A stretch of DNA of 64,000 bases from Pseudomonadaceae bacterium (GCA_024743435.1 JANSWO010000005.1:1-64000); one strand, 5' to 3'; positions 40,560 to 50,275 are shown, counted from the first letter of the stretch. A program made the numbers and translations. Notes: generated from the sequence alone by a model not told the origin.

Positions 40560-41486
40560 ATGCCTCAACAACGAACATGGAAAACCGCGCTCGCCTGCAC
40601 ACTTGCGCTCGTGGCTCTGGCGAGTGCCGCTGCGGCAAGCGAACTGAAGCCGGTAGAGCGCAACGTTGTCTACGGCATGGCTTCCGGCGCTGCCTTGCTG
40701 CTGGACACCTACCAGCCAGAACCCGGTAAGAGCAGGCACGCCGGCGTTGTCTTTGTACCCGGTAGCGGCTGGTTCGCCAGCGAAGGTTATGACTCTCCTG
40801 CCCTCAAAGACATGGCATCGGGCTGGCAACCCGGTGATGACCTCGCGCGCGCAATGATTGCCGCGCTAGTCGATGAGGGCTACACGGTCTTCGTGCCAAG
40901 CCATCGGGCTTCACCAGCACACCGCTACCCAGCGGCGGCTGATGACATTGCACGCGCCGTTGCCTTCGTGCGCAAGCACGCGGCACGTTTCGACATCGAG
41001 CCGGCGCACCTTGGCGGCGCTGGCACCTCGTCCGGAGGCAATCTGGTCAGCCTGCTCGGTGTCCGCGACGATGTACCGCAAGCGAGCAAGCTCCAGGTGA
41101 TCGCAACGCTCGGCTCACCCATGGAGTTCGTCAGCTATTTCGAAACAGCAGCATCTTCCGCGGGCCTGGTCAGCTACATGGGCTTCGCCATCGGCTTCCT
41201 GCCAGACAGCCATCCGTACAAGCAGGCCTACCGGCAGGCATCCACCGTCGCGCATCTGGATACAAGTGATGCGCCTCATCTGCTACTGCACGGCAGCATC
41301 GATGAACTCGTACCGCTGAGCCAGGCAAACGATGCCGCGGCCGCCATGCAGGCGCGGGGCATCGAGCACAAGCTGATCGTGATTCCGGGCGGCAAACACT
41401 CCGAGCATCTGCTCGGCGCTAACGGTAAGTGGCTGGCAGACTATCGCGCCTGGTTTGGCCAACACCTGCCGGGCAGGAAGCAGTAG
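40560..41486 (+). CDS. Secreted alpha/beta hydrolase (lipase/esterase-like)
   Basis: A 308-residue exported hydrolase with a signal peptide (about residues 5-25, TALACTLALVALASAAAA). The oxyanion strand is VVFVPGSGWFASEG, the nucleophile serine lies in GGAGTSSGGNLVSLLG (GTSSGG), and the acid/His part near HLLLHGSIDELVPL and PGGKHSEHLLG. It resembles BD-FAE/esterase-like acyl hydrolases. It is inserted between envC and the S41 protease, where this gene is not usual. Confidence 0.85.
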   Translation: MPQQRTWKTALACTLALVALASAAAASELKPVERNVVYGMASGAALLLDTYQPEPGKSRHAGVVFVPGSGWFASEGYDSPALKDMASGWQPGDDLARAMIAALVDEGYTVFVPSHRASPAHRYPAAADDIARAVAFVRKHAARFDIEPAHLGGAGTSSGGNLVSLLGVRDDVPQASKLQVIATLGSPMEFVSYFETAASSAGLVSYMGFAIGFLPDSHPYKQAYRQASTVAHLDTSDAPHLLLHGSIDELVPLSQANDAAAAMQARGIEHKLIVIPGGKHSEHLLGANGKWLADYRAWFGQHLPGRKQ

Positions 41487-41539
41487 CGCCGACGAATCTG
41501 CGGTAGCCTGTCGGCTCAGCAGAGCACTTGGAGACCAGC

Positions 41540-42661
41540 GTGTCGCCACGGCCACTTATCCTCTTCGGCATATCCCTATCACTGGTCACCGGCGTCATCC
41601 TGGGGGTGGTCGCCGCCAACCGCCTGCTGCTCAGCACAGACTCGGGTGGGCTCTTGACGCTCACCGAAGTCGCCCGCCAGATTCAGGATAACTACATCGA
41701 CACCGTGTCTCCCGAGCGACTGACGGAAGCCGCCCTGAGGGGCATGGTGGGCGAACTCGACATTCACTCGAGCTACCTGGATGAACAGGACTACGCGAGC
41801 CTGCAGGCGGAAACGAACGGCGGTTTCGTTGGTATCGGTGTCGAGCTTGCGGTGATCGAGCGGCGCTTCACTGTCGTGTCTCCGCTTAGCGGCAGTCCCG
41901 CAGAACGAGCTGGCCTGCAAGCCGGCGACGTTCTGATCGAAGTAGACGGCGAGAGCCTTAAGGGCCTGCTCTTGATCGATGTCATCGATCGGCTACGCGG
42001 CGAACTCGGCGCCCCGGTTGATTTGACCCTTCTGCGAGACGATGAACGCATCGAGACCAACGTGCGCCGGGACGTTGTCATGGTAACCAGCGTCGATAGC
42101 CGACAGCTCGAAGACGACATCGGCTATCTGCGCATCAATCAGTTTCAGATCGACACCGCCGACGCATTTGATAAGCAACTGGCCGAGCTGGATACCAGCG
42201 CAGGGCTCGTTCTCGACCTGCGCAACAATCCAGGCGGTGTGCTGGGTGCATCGGTCGCAGTGGCCGACCGCCTCCTCGACGATGGCCTGATCGTTTTTAC
42301 CGAGGCGAGAGCCAGAGTTGCCGAACTTCGCTTCGAAGCAACACCCGGCGATGTGCTCGAAGGGGCACCGGTGGTCGTGCTGATCAACCAGGGCAGCGCA
42401 TCAGCGTCCGAGATTGTCGCCGGCGCACTGGCCGACCATAAGCGCGCCATTCTTCTGGGCGAAACCAGTTTCGGCAAAGCATCCGTTCAAACCGTCCTTC
42501 CCCTGTCGGGTTCGCGCGCCGTGAAACTAACCACCGCGCGCTACTTCACGCCGAATGGCCAGGCCATTCACGGGGTCGGCATTACGCCCCATGAAGAGTT
42601 ATCCACAGCTGACAATGAAAAATTGCTGGCAAGAGCCGTTGCGCTGTTGCGAGGGCTGTAA
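41540..42661 (+). CDS. C-terminal processing peptidase (S41 family)
   Basis: Periplasmic serine protease of the CtpA/Prc type. I place the start at GTG 41540, which has TTGGAGA seven bases upstream and gives MSPRPLILFGISLSLVTG with an N-terminal membrane segment. A PDZ domain (about 85-165, GGFVGIGVELAVIERRFTVV, LSGSPAERAGLQAGDVLIEV) precedes the catalytic core. The nucleophile is in INQGSASASEIVAGAL and the lysine in GETSFGKASVQT. Normal partner of envC in this gene order. Confidence 0.93.
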   Translation: MSPRPLILFGISLSLVTGVILGVVAANRLLLSTDSGGLLTLTEVARQIQDNYIDTVSPERLTEAALRGMVGELDIHSSYLDEQDYASLQAETNGGFVGIGVELAVIERRFTVVSPLSGSPAERAGLQAGDVLIEVDGESLKGLLLIDVIDRLRGELGAPVDLTLLRDDERIETNVRRDVVMVTSVDSRQLEDDIGYLRINQFQIDTADAFDKQLAELDTSAGLVLDLRNNPGGVLGASVAVADRLLDDGLIVFTEARARVAELRFEATPGDVLEGAPVVVLINQGSASASEIVAGALADHKRAILLGETSFGKASVQTVLPLSGSRAVKLTTARYFTPNGQAIHGVGITPHEELSTADNEKLLARAVALLRGL

Positions 42662-42855
42662 CCCCCACCTATGCTGGCAGCCAGGACACACTGCTTCACG
42701 CCGAGTTTTACCCGCCGAGACCACCACCAAAAATAAGAGTGGCCCGGACTGGAAACTCGACTCGCAACGAAACCGAACAAGCGCCGCACCGATAATAAAG
42801 AGCACTTTTCGGCATCAAACCAGCGAACGCGTCAGGCAAAGAATAAGAACAAGGC

Positions 42856-43833
42856 GTGCATGGGATCGGCGCCGACCTGAGAGTCTGGGAGGACACCCTG
42901 AAGTCTCTACTTCTCGACGTCGCCGCGCGCGCGCGGCTACTTATTGATATCGCCGCGCACACGCGGCGGGAGCCTCGGAGCTTGCAATCCAGCGTTCGCG
43001 CGACGTCGCTAATCGCGGGCTTTGCACTCGCTGCCCTATCCAGCTCGGGCAACGACTTCGTTCCGGACTACGACCAAGCTGCCGGCTACCTCGGCGACTC
43101 CAAGCTCGCCATCATCATGGACGACATGGGTTACAGCATGGCGCGCGGACAGCGCGTTCTGGATCTGCCAGGCGCCATGACCATCGCCATATTGCCTTTC
43201 ACGCCAAGCGCGGCGGAACTCGCGTCCGCCACCGTCGCCCAGGGCAAAGAAGTCATCGTGCATCAACCGATGGAGCCGCAGCGGCCCCAGGGCGCCATCA
43301 CGGCCAAAGGCATGTTGACCACACGAATGGCGGCAAATGACTTCTACGCCACGCTGTCAGCCGCTATCGACTCCGTTCCACACAGCGTCGGCATCAGCAA
43401 CCACACTGGTAGCAAACTCACGAGCCACGGCGAACGTATGGGCTGGGTGATGGACCACATTCGGGCGCGCGATCTTTTCTTTGTGGATTCACGGACCAGC
43501 GCTAACACGGTCGCCTTTCGAACGGCCCAGGAATTTGATGTGCCGACAGTGAGCCGCGACGTATTCCTGGATCATGTGATCACGCCCGCTGCAATCGAGC
43601 GGCAATTCGAACGGGCAGTTCGCCTGGCCAAGTTACGCGGCAGCGCGGTACTCATCGCGCATCCGCACGAAGCCAGCCTGAAATTTCTGGAAGAGCGACT
43701 GCCGCGCCTGATCGCTAACGCCGAGGTTCGGCTCGTGACCGCCGGGAGCCTGGTTACCCGCCGAGAAGCGCGTCCAGGTGAGCTTGCCCTGCCGCAAGAT
43801 CCAATGTCTGCTCATACAGCGCCCGCCCGCTGA
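42856..43833 (+). CDS. Divergent polysaccharide deacetylase family protein (YibQ-like)
   Basis: Periplasmic protein of the DUF610/YibQ polysaccharide deacetylase family. The domain starts at KLAIIMDDMGYSMARGQRVL (about residue 86) and has VIVHQPMEPQRPQG, GISNHTGSKLTSHGERMGWV, LFFVDSRTSANTVA and VLIAHPHEASL. A hydrophobic segment near residue 50 is the probable signal. The first 45 residues look atypical, and the start (GTG 42856) is uncertain. The 3' end overlaps the converging hisA gene by 80 bases. Confidence 0.88.
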   Translation: MHGIGADLRVWEDTLKSLLLDVAARARLLIDIAAHTRREPRSLQSSVRATSLIAGFALAALSSSGNDFVPDYDQAAGYLGDSKLAIIMDDMGYSMARGQRVLDLPGAMTIAILPFTPSAAELASATVAQGKEVIVHQPMEPQRPQGAITAKGMLTTRMAANDFYATLSAAIDSVPHSVGISNHTGSKLTSHGERMGWVMDHIRARDLFFVDSRTSANTVAFRTAQEFDVPTVSRDVFLDHVITPAAIERQFERAVRLAKLRGSAVLIAHPHEASLKFLEERLPRLIANAEVRLVTAGSLVTRREARPGELALPQDPMSAHTAPAR

Positions 43834-44494
43834 TCACGCCGAACAGCTGGCCGTTCGAGGCAGCCGCCAGCGCATCAAGGTCTTTTAAGTCGGTAACGCC
43901 GCCGGAGGCAATAACCGGCTTGCCGGAAGCCTCCGCGACAGCCAGCGTCGATGGAACATTGACACCCGTGAGCATGCCATCGCGTTCGATGTCGGTGTAG
44001 ACGATGCCAAACAGAGGTAACGCAGCGACGTCGCGGGCCACGTCCAGCGCCTTAATCGTCGCCGTTTCGTCCCAGCCATCGGTAGCAACGCGGCCATCCC
44101 GTGCGTCAAGACCGAGAATAACCTGGCCGGGGTAGTCGCGAGCGAGATCCGCGAGAAACTGGGGCTCCTGGATCGCCTTCGTGCCGATGATCACTTGCGA
44201 GATGCCAGCCTCCAGGTAACTGCGAACCACCGAAACCTCACGAATGCCGCCACCAATCTGAACCGGCACATCGCCCATTACGGCAACGATTGATTCAATG
44301 ACCGCTCGGTTTTTCGGCTCTCCCGCAAAGGCGCCGTCCAGATCCACAACGTGCAGGCGCCGCGCACCCTGATCTCGCCAGTGCGCCGCCATATCCGCAG
44401 GGTCATCACCAAAAATCGTCGCATCGTCCATCCGGCCCTGGCGCAAGCGGACGCAACGGCCTTCCTTGAGGTCAATCGCGGGTATCAGAATCAC
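43754..44494 (-). CDS. hisA: Phosphoribosylformimino-5-aminoimidazole carboxamide isomerase HisA
   Basis: TIM-barrel isomerase of histidine synthesis. ILIPAIDLKEGRCVRLRQGR holds the first catalytic aspartate (AIDLK), then HVVDLDGAFAGEPKN, VQIGGGIREVSVVRSYLEAG, and IVYTDIERDGMLTGVN for the second. The length of 246 residues is complete. It follows hisB by 11 bases; hisH, often between them, is missing, and hisF does not follow. Confidence 0.96.
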   Translation of the reverse strand: MILIPAIDLKEGRCVRLRQGRMDDATIFGDDPADMAAHWRDQGARRLHVVDLDGAFAGEPKNRAVIESIVAVMGDVPVQIGGGIREVSVVRSYLEAGISQVIIGTKAIQEPQFLADLARDYPGQVILGLDARDGRVATDGWDETATIKALDVARDVAALPLFGIVYTDIERDGMLTGVNVPSTLAVAEASGKPVIASGGVTDLKDLDALAAASNGQLFGVISGRALYEQTLDLAAGQAHLDALLGG

Positions 44495-44505
44495 GGTATC
44501 AGCCC

Positions 44506-45096
44506 CTAGAGCGAGCCCTTGGTGGACGGAATCGTGCCCTGCATGCGGGCATCCGGCGTCAACGCCATCCGCACCGCCCGGCCGAAAGCTTTGAAGATAG
44601 TCTCGGCCTGATGGTGTGCGTTGCCACCTTCCAGGTTATCGATGTGCAGCGTGACGTGGGCGTGGTTAACGAAGCCCTGGAAGAACTCGTGCAGCAGATC
44701 GACATCAAACTCGCCCACACGCGCCCTTGTGTAGTTAACGCGATACTCGAGTCCGGGCCTGCCGGAGAAATCGATAACCACGCGCGACAGCGCCTCATCG
44801 AGTGGCACATAGGCATGGCCATAGCGGGTGATCCCCTGCTTGTCGCCAACCGCTTTGGCGATTGCCTGGCCAAGCGTGATGCCCACATCCTCAACCGTGT
44901 GGTGAGCGTCGATCTCGAGATCACCCTTTGCGTTGATCGCGATATCGATAAGCCCGTGCCGTGCGACCTGATCGAGCATGTGGTCAAAGAACGGAAGGCC
45001 GGTCACAAGTTCGCACTTGCCGGTGCCATCCAGATCGACACTTACCTTGATCTGGGTTTCAGAGGTATTTCGCTCAATACTGGCTGCGCGCGCCAT
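44506..45096 (-). CDS. hisB: Imidazoleglycerol-phosphate dehydratase HisB
   Basis: Monofunctional manganese-dependent dehydratase of histidine synthesis (196 residues from the ATG at 45096, which has AGGAA upstream). Motifs: [32 protein letters not shown], and [17 protein letters not shown]. No N-terminal phosphatase domain. First gene of hisB-hisA. Confidence 0.96.
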   Translation of the reverse strand: MARAASIERNTSETQIKVSVDLDGTGKCELVTGLPFFDHMLDQVARHGLIDIAINAKGDLEIDAHHTVEDVGITLGQAIAKAVGDKQGITRYGHAYVPLDEALSRVVIDFSGRPGLEYRVNYTRARVGEFDVDLLHEFFQGFVNHAHVTLHIDNLEGGNAHHQAETIFKAFGRAVRMALTPDARMQGTIPSTKGSL

Positions 45097-45236
45097 AGCT
45101 GATTCCTGCTCTATACACTGGCCACGACAGCGCGGCACGTCTTTCGGGGCCGCGAGTATAGCGAATGCGCCCGGTTCAAAAAGCCCGCCAGCGCTCCGAT
45201 TACCCCTCCCCTCCGAGGCCGCGCCGCTTAAGCTTC

Positions 45237-45662
45237 CTAGAGCCGGTCTATCAAGGAGCCATAGGGCAAAAATTTGTTGCTGGTATTGGCTTTGATCCAG
45301 CTGAGTAGCTCCTGTGGGAACTCGCCACGCTCACGCAGCACTCGGGCCATGGCGATGACCGGAGATTTCGCGCCGGCCTGCCATCCCGAGAGGCGGTCCT
45401 CTGCCAACGTAAAGAGCCTGATCAGAGACACCAGTTCGGTGCTGTCCATTGATGCGGCCCGCAACTTCCACGGCGCCGCATCGCTCGCCAGAGCCGCAAG
45501 CGCGGTGACATCGCTCTGTGTCAGCCCGAAGCCTTTCGGATCAGACTCAACAGCCTGGGCGGCCGCCAGAAAACTGGCGAGCGCTTTATCGTCCAGCGTG
45601 TGCATGCCTGGCGCTGCCGGATCCCAGCTCGCAACACCACCGGTCTTGTTCTCACTGCTCAC
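45237..45662 (-). CDS. Conserved hypothetical protein
   Basis: A 141-residue soluble, largely helical protein I do not recognise by name. The middle has [20 protein letters not shown] and the C-terminal part [20 protein letters not shown] followed by [15 protein letters not shown]. No signal peptide or membrane segment. It lies upstream of hisB on the same strand with a 140-base gap. It is probably a lineage-restricted gene. Confidence 0.65.
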   Translation of the reverse strand: MSSENKTGGVASWDPAAPGMHTLDDKALASFLAAAQAVESDPKGFGLTQSDVTALAALASDAAPWKLRAASMDSTELVSLIRLFTLAEDRLSGWQAGAKSPVIAMARVLRERGEFPQELLSWIKANTSNKFLPYGSLIDRL

Positions 45663-45856
45663 GTCGTACTCACCTGAATTTCTGAACCCATCGCCGACCT
45701 ACCTTTTAATCGTCGCACAGCGGCCGGCGCCTTGGGATGAACATCCGTTACGCAGAAGGCCTGCCATTTCACAACTTGGTTACATCGACGAGACACTATT
45801 GTCCGCGATGAGTGCTTGAATACCACTGTACCCACGCAACAGCCAGCAGTACCGCC

Positions 45857-46081
45857 ATGATCGAGCAAAGCAAAACCAGCGAGCGCATCTTCGAAGCCAA
45901 CGGCCAGTGGTTCTATCGCATTCGTGGCGAGCAGAACGCGGGCCCATACGCTTCACGCACCGAGGCCGAAAAAGCGCTGACCAAGTTCGTGCGTAAGTGC
46001 CGTGGCCGCATGCAATTCCGTCTGCGCCTGCCCACCGACAAACTCAGTGGTTTGTTCACGAAGGACCACGCGGCCGCCTGA
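45857..46081 (+). CDS. DUF6316-like small protein
   Basis: A 74-residue basic protein. RIFEANGQWFYRIRGEQNAG, PYASRTEAEKALTKFVRKCR resembles short gammaproteobacterial DUF6316 proteins, where an NGxWYFxTREG core is followed by GPFxS. The internal ATG at 45857 is preferred over the start at 45812, whose N-terminal extension is low in similarity. Function not known. Confidence 0.6.
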   Translation: MIEQSKTSERIFEANGQWFYRIRGEQNAGPYASRTEAEKALTKFVRKCRGRMQFRLRLPTDKLSGLFTKDHAAA

Positions 46082-46331
46082 GCCTCTATTCGGCCGCCGG
46101 TATATCGTTGGCGCCCCTGGCGGGGTGCATCCCCAGCCATCCCTCGATCATCCCACCTCAACCATCGATGCCTGATTCAGGCAGCCTTCATTCGCAACCC
46201 TTATCATCCACCTTGAAATCGTCTGCGCTGTCTGAGCGAGGGGAGCGATCCAGCTGGCGTGTCCGTCGGCATCACAGTTTTGAACCCCATTTGCTCTCAG
46301 CCAGGCTTCCACACACAGCCTGGATTAACTC

Positions 46332-47885
46332 ATGCGAGTCTTTCTGATCATCGTTGTTGTTGTGTTCGTCGCTGCTGCGGGCGCCCTCGTCTGGCTCACG
46401 GGTGATCCGAATAGGTTCAAGCCGCAGATAGAAGCTGAGCTCAGCAGGATCAGTGACGCAGACGTAACGCTGAATGGCGATCTGAGCTGGCAGTTGTTCC
46501 CACCGGTCACGCTGTCCGCTCGGGATGTAATCGCCCGCGACGACGACTCAGTGATCACTGTCGGCGAGCTGAAAGCCGACATCGACGCGCTCAGCCTGTT
46601 GGATCCTCCCGAAGACTGGCGCATCAACAACATCACTATCCTCAACGCCAGCCAGGTTGAAGACGACACGGAACTGGTGGTTCGGCGAGCTGAGATCGAC
46701 GATTTTCGCTTCGGTCAGAGCACGCCAATCGCAGCTCAAGGACGCTACACCTCGGGCGATGTGACGTATCCGTATACCGTTAGGGGCGAGGTAACCTACG
46801 ACCGGGAGCAGGACACGCTGGCACTACAGAGCCGAGAACTATCGGTCGCCGGCACAAGCGCGAGCTGCGATATCACCATCACCGGCCTCTCCCGAGACAA
46901 ACTCGAACCCTTCAGTGACGACGAGCTGATCCCTACTGATACTTATCGCCAGTACGACTGGCTCGGTAGGTGCCTCATCCCGAGTTTGACGCTGGCCGAG
47001 AAAACGTTTGAAGCCGTTGCGGTGGACTTGCAGAACAAGCGCGGCGAGGCCGCACACAAAGTCGTTGTACCAGACGCTTTCGGCGGCAGCGCAGAGCTGG
47101 ACATCAATGTCGACGCGCGCAGCAAGGCTGTCACATGGTTGATCAAACCTACCCTCACAGAGGTCGATAGCGTCAAGCTGATGGCGTGGCTCGAGCAGTC
47201 CTTCAAATGGGCCGCCCCACTAGCACTCAACGGTGAGCTGCGCGGGCGCGGGAACACGCAGCAGACACTACTGCGATCGCTCAACGGTAATACCCGTTTC
47301 GACGGCGGCCAGGGCGACATCAGCATCGCAACGATTCGCGAGCAGCTGGTCAAAGTAACCTCTCTTGCTGGCGACAGCTCTCGAATAGAGAACTGGCCGG
47401 AGATGCTCGGCTACCAGGTCTTCAATGGTGAATGGACGCTCAATGGCACTAAGTCGGCGCTGGATTTCCAACTAGACAATCTTTCGGCAACGGCCAGAGG
47501 GTTGTTTGATCCGGTTACTGAGGAGATTGATCTGGCCATAGAACTGACATTCCAGAAGATCGATGAGCTCAACAGCTTCGATGTAAACGACTACCTCGTG
47601 AACGTCCCGATTCCCGTGCGCTGCACAGGCACGACCAACGATCCAAAATGCCGGATCGACAGCGCCGGCGTCAGTCGCTTGATCGGCCGCGTGCTGTCGG
47701 GAGACGTGAACGACCCGTTGCGCGAGAAGCTCGAAGAGACCATCGACAAAGAAGTGCCGGAGGAATACCAGGGCGCGGCGAAAGCGTTACTCGACCTTCT
47801 AGGCGGTTCCCTGGATTCCGAGCGCAGGCCGCGCCAACCTGAGGGCAGTGAGGCGCCAGCCGAGCCAACTCCCGAGGAAATCTGA
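46332..47885 (+). CDS. AsmA family protein
   Basis: A 517-residue bridge-like envelope protein: N-terminal membrane anchor (about residues 1-22, FLIIVVVVFVAAAGALVWL) and repeated beta-rich groove units, with the AsmA signature LSWQLFPPVTLSARDVIARD near the start and the C-terminal family part (LRSLNGNTRFDGGQGDISI, CRIDSAGVSRLIGRVL). AsmA-like proteins are linked to phospholipid transport to the outer membrane. It precedes mutY-yggX as in pseudomonads. Confidence 0.93.
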   Translation: MRVFLIIVVVVFVAAAGALVWLTGDPNRFKPQIEAELSRISDADVTLNGDLSWQLFPPVTLSARDVIARDDDSVITVGELKADIDALSLLDPPEDWRINNITILNASQVEDDTELVVRRAEIDDFRFGQSTPIAAQGRYTSGDVTYPYTVRGEVTYDREQDTLALQSRELSVAGTSASCDITITGLSRDKLEPFSDDELIPTDTYRQYDWLGRCLIPSLTLAEKTFEAVAVDLQNKRGEAAHKVVVPDAFGGSAELDINVDARSKAVTWLIKPTLTEVDSVKLMAWLEQSFKWAAPLALNGELRGRGNTQQTLLRSLNGNTRFDGGQGDISIATIREQLVKVTSLAGDSSRIENWPEMLGYQVFNGEWTLNGTKSALDFQLDNLSATARGLFDPVTEEIDLAIELTFQKIDELNSFDVNDYLVNVPIPVRCTGTTNDPKCRIDSAGVSRLIGRVLSGDVNDPLREKLEETIDKEVPEEYQGAAKALLDLLGGSLDSERRPRQPEGSEAPAEPTPEEI

Positions 47886-47932
47886 GACACTGCGCGCCTG
47901 ACGCTTTCGGGCGCGCATTGTTGCGAGGATCA

Positions 47933-49015
47933 GTGACTACAAGCTTTGCCGATCGACTGCTCGACTGGTGGGACGGCCATGGCCGCAAAGACCTGCCGTG
48001 GCAATCTAACAAAACGGCGTATCGCGTCTGGCTGTCTGAAGTAATGCTGCAGCAGACTCAGGTAACAACGGTGCTGCCGTACTACCAACGGTTTCTCACT
48101 CGCTTTCCCGATGTCCATGAACTAGCCCGAGCAGATCAGGACGCCGTTCTGCATCAATGGACCGGACTCGGCTACTACTCCAGAGCGCGAAATCTGCACC
48201 AAACCGCACAGATAGTGAGCATCGAATTTGCTGGCGATTTCCCGCGCGAACAAGACGCGCTGGAAGCGCTACCCGGAATCGGGCGCTCAACGGCAGCGGC
48301 AATCATTGCGAGCGCCTACAACGCACGGGGCGTGATTCTCGACGGCAACGTCAAGCGAGTTCTCGCTCGTCTCGAGACAGTGGACGGCCATACGACCAGC
48401 GCAGCCACGACAAAGCGTCTGTGGGAATACGCTGAAGAGCACACGCCGTTTGAGCGGAACGCCGACTACAACCAGGCGATCATGGATCTCGGCGCGCTCG
48501 TGTGCCGGCGTAGCAAACCCGAGTGTGATCGATGCCCAGCCTTGGATGTGTGCAAAGCAGCCGCCAGCGAAACTGTAGATCGATATCCAGGAAAGAAGCC
48601 CAAAAAGGAGAAGCCTGTTCGCCAGGCAAGCATGTTCGTTGTCAGAGCTCCGTCTGGAGCCGTACTACTCGAACAACGCACCGGCAAAGGCGTTTGGCAG
48701 GGTCTGTGGAACCCGCCAGAGCGGGCGCTCCAGACCAGTGCGGAAAGCCTACTCATGGAACTCGGCCTCAATCAGGCGGACTGTCTGGAGGTGCAAGGCG
48801 GCAGCGCTTTCAGGCACACCTTCAGCCACTATCATCTCGATATCCTGCCGACCTTCATCACTTTAGAGAAACAACCGGCCGCCATCGCTGAGGCGGACAC
48901 TCGCCGCTGGCATCTGCCCGAAGCTCAAGGTGGCAACGAGGCTATCGGGCTATCGGCTGTAGCCGTTAAACTGCTGGAGCTCGCCTCAAACCCAGGCCAG
49001 GAAACACTCCTATGA
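47933..49015 (+). CDS. mutY: A/G-specific adenine DNA glycosylase MutY
   Basis: Base-excision enzyme that removes adenine mispaired with 8-oxoguanine. GTG start at 47933 with GAGGAT upstream. Shows WQSNKTAYRVWLSEVMLQQT (catalytic Glu in SEVMLQQTQV), helix-hairpin-helix ALPGIGRSTAAAI, catalytic Asp in ILDGNVKRVL, the iron-sulfur cluster C-x6-C-x2-C-x5-C (CRRSKPECDRCPALDVC), and a C-terminal NUDIX-like domain. 360 residues. Confidence 0.96.
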   Translation: MTTSFADRLLDWWDGHGRKDLPWQSNKTAYRVWLSEVMLQQTQVTTVLPYYQRFLTRFPDVHELARADQDAVLHQWTGLGYYSRARNLHQTAQIVSIEFAGDFPREQDALEALPGIGRSTAAAIIASAYNARGVILDGNVKRVLARLETVDGHTTSAATTKRLWEYAEEHTPFERNADYNQAIMDLGALVCRRSKPECDRCPALDVCKAAASETVDRYPGKKPKKEKPVRQASMFVVRAPSGAVLLEQRTGKGVWQGLWNPPERALQTSAESLLMELGLNQADCLEVQGGSAFRHTFSHYHLDILPTFITLEKQPAAIAEADTRRWHLPEAQGGNEAIGLSAVAVKLLELASNPGQETLL

Positions 49016-49290
49016 CCCGTCTCGTGCATTGCCGAAAGTACAACGAAGAGCTCGAAGGGCTCGAGCGGCCGCCCCTGCCTGGTGCTGCCGGTAAGGACAT
49101 CTTCGAAAACGTATCTAAAAAGGCCTGGCTCGAATGGCAGAACCTGCAGACCATGCTCATTAATGAGAAACACCTCTCGTTGATCGATCCAGAAGCGCGG
49201 GCATATTTGGGCGATCAGATGGCCAAATTCCTCTCCAACGAAGACGTCGACCGCGCAGATGGATACGTGCCCACCGACTCTGACGATTGA
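49012..49290 (+). CDS. yggX: Probable Fe(2+)-trafficking protein YggX
   Basis: A 92-residue protein linked to iron supply and protection of iron-sulfur clusters. Family hallmarks: LVHCRKYNEELEGLERPPLP, WQNLQTMLINEKHLSLIDPE. It overlaps mutY by 4 bases, as usual. Slightly longer acidic tail than E. coli. Confidence 0.96.
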   Translation: MTRLVHCRKYNEELEGLERPPLPGAAGKDIFENVSKKAWLEWQNLQTMLINEKHLSLIDPEARAYLGDQMAKFLSNEDVDRADGYVPTDSDD

Positions 49291-49453
49291 GGTCTCTTGG
49301 ATAGCAAACCAACCCGCTATGCCCATCTGGCCTGCGAGTTGACGCTGCCACGCTACGCCGGTTTAATACGCCGCTCGCTGATCACCGCCCACCGGTGAAA
49401 TCAGCGACTGTTGGCTCCCCACTGCTACGTTCGGCTCAAGGGAGATCACATAG

Positions 49454-49529
<76 letters not shown>

Positions 49530-49530
49530 A

Positions 49531-49553
49531 CGTCGTTCGCTCCGCGAACGACG
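49531..49553 (+). terminator. Hairpin directly after tRNA-Phe
   Basis: CGTCGTTCGC and GCGAACGACG form a perfect 10-bp stem with loop TCC, beginning one base after the tRNA CCA. No T-run follows directly. It may be the transcript's terminator, or part of the repeat family that follows. Confidence 0.5.
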
Positions 49554-49590
49554 GGCATATCAGATCTGAGAAGCAACAGCGATTTTTATC

Positions 49591-49638
49591 GATCGTTCGC
49601 ATCGCGAACCATCGATAAATGCGCGAGTGCGCTGCCCA
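49591..49638 (+). repeat. 48-bp direct repeat, copy A
   Basis: Begins GATCGTTCGCATCGCGAACC and ends GCGCTGCCCA. Identical to the copy at 49807-49854. Inside is the palindrome GTTCGCATCGCGAAC. Confidence 0.9.
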
Positions 49639-49671
49639 CTACGCGTCTTCGCGAGAAGCAACCATTGCAAT

Positions 49672-49737
49672 GCAATGAGTGCGACGTGGCGATCTCGCAA
49701 TCAAGGCAACATAGACAACCGAACCAGATTACCGCAG
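49672..49737 (+). repeat. 66-bp dispersed repeat, copy 1
   Basis: GCAATGAGTGCGACGTGGCG at the start, CGAACCAGATTACCGCAG at the end. A close copy (about 85 percent by eye) lies at 51277-51342. Related degenerate pieces are at about 54100-54240, and the AGATTGCCGCAG core recurs in the 143-bp tandem repeat. Confidence 0.75.
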
Positions 49738-49806
49738 TCGCTTCGCTCCGCGAACGATGTGCGGCAGTTGATTGCGAAGCAATCAATGAGAGCAGCGTTT
49801 TTTATT

Positions 49807-49854
49807 GATCGTTCGCATCGCGAACCATCGATAAATGCGCGAGTGCGCTGCCCA
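49807..49854 (+). repeat. 48-bp direct repeat, copy B
   Basis: Same 48 bases as 49591-49638. A partial third copy of the last 17 bases (GCGCGAGTGCGCTGCCC) is at 49953-49969. Confidence 0.9.
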
Positions 49855-50275
49855 AACAAAGACAACCGAAACCTAATCGCTCTCAGCTTTCTGCTCTCAT
49901 CAGGAGATTGCCACCGCCAGCCTCTGGCTTCCCTCGCAACGACGAGTGCTACGCGCGAGTGCGCTGCCCCCCTACTGATCATCGCGAGACGCACGAAAGC
50001 ACAGCTTTCGAGCAACGAAGCGATCTCCAACTTCCTTGGTGTGCACCGACCTTCATTGAAAACTAATTTCGAAACTGGGTCGCATCCGTATAGAAGAATG
50101 CGGACACCTCGTATGGTTGGGGCCAGCCTCGAGGCACCTGCTGGCTATTCCTATGAACAAGGCAGCTATGCGAGAAAAATGACATCGAAGCATTGATGTC
50201 CCAATCGCCAGGCTGAATGCTAAGGCATTGAGATCCGAGTAAAACCATCAGCACAACCACACGCAGAGTTAAGAA

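Larger units (their letters stand above)
49530..50275. other. Repeat-rich intergenic region after tRNA-Phe, no gene
   Basis: 746 bases without a convincing gene. It holds the tRNA hairpin, two copies of a 48-base direct repeat, a partial third copy, one copy of a 66-base dispersed repeat and several short palindromes built on TTCGCnnnGCGAA. Open frames here are interrupted and arginine/serine-rich, as expected of non-coding repeats. The last 100 bases should carry the SDR promoter. Confidence 0.7.

Noticed and set aside
49591-49969. CRISPR-like appearance of the 48-bp repeats
   Set aside because: Only two full copies, spacing of 216 bases, no regular spacers and no cas genes.
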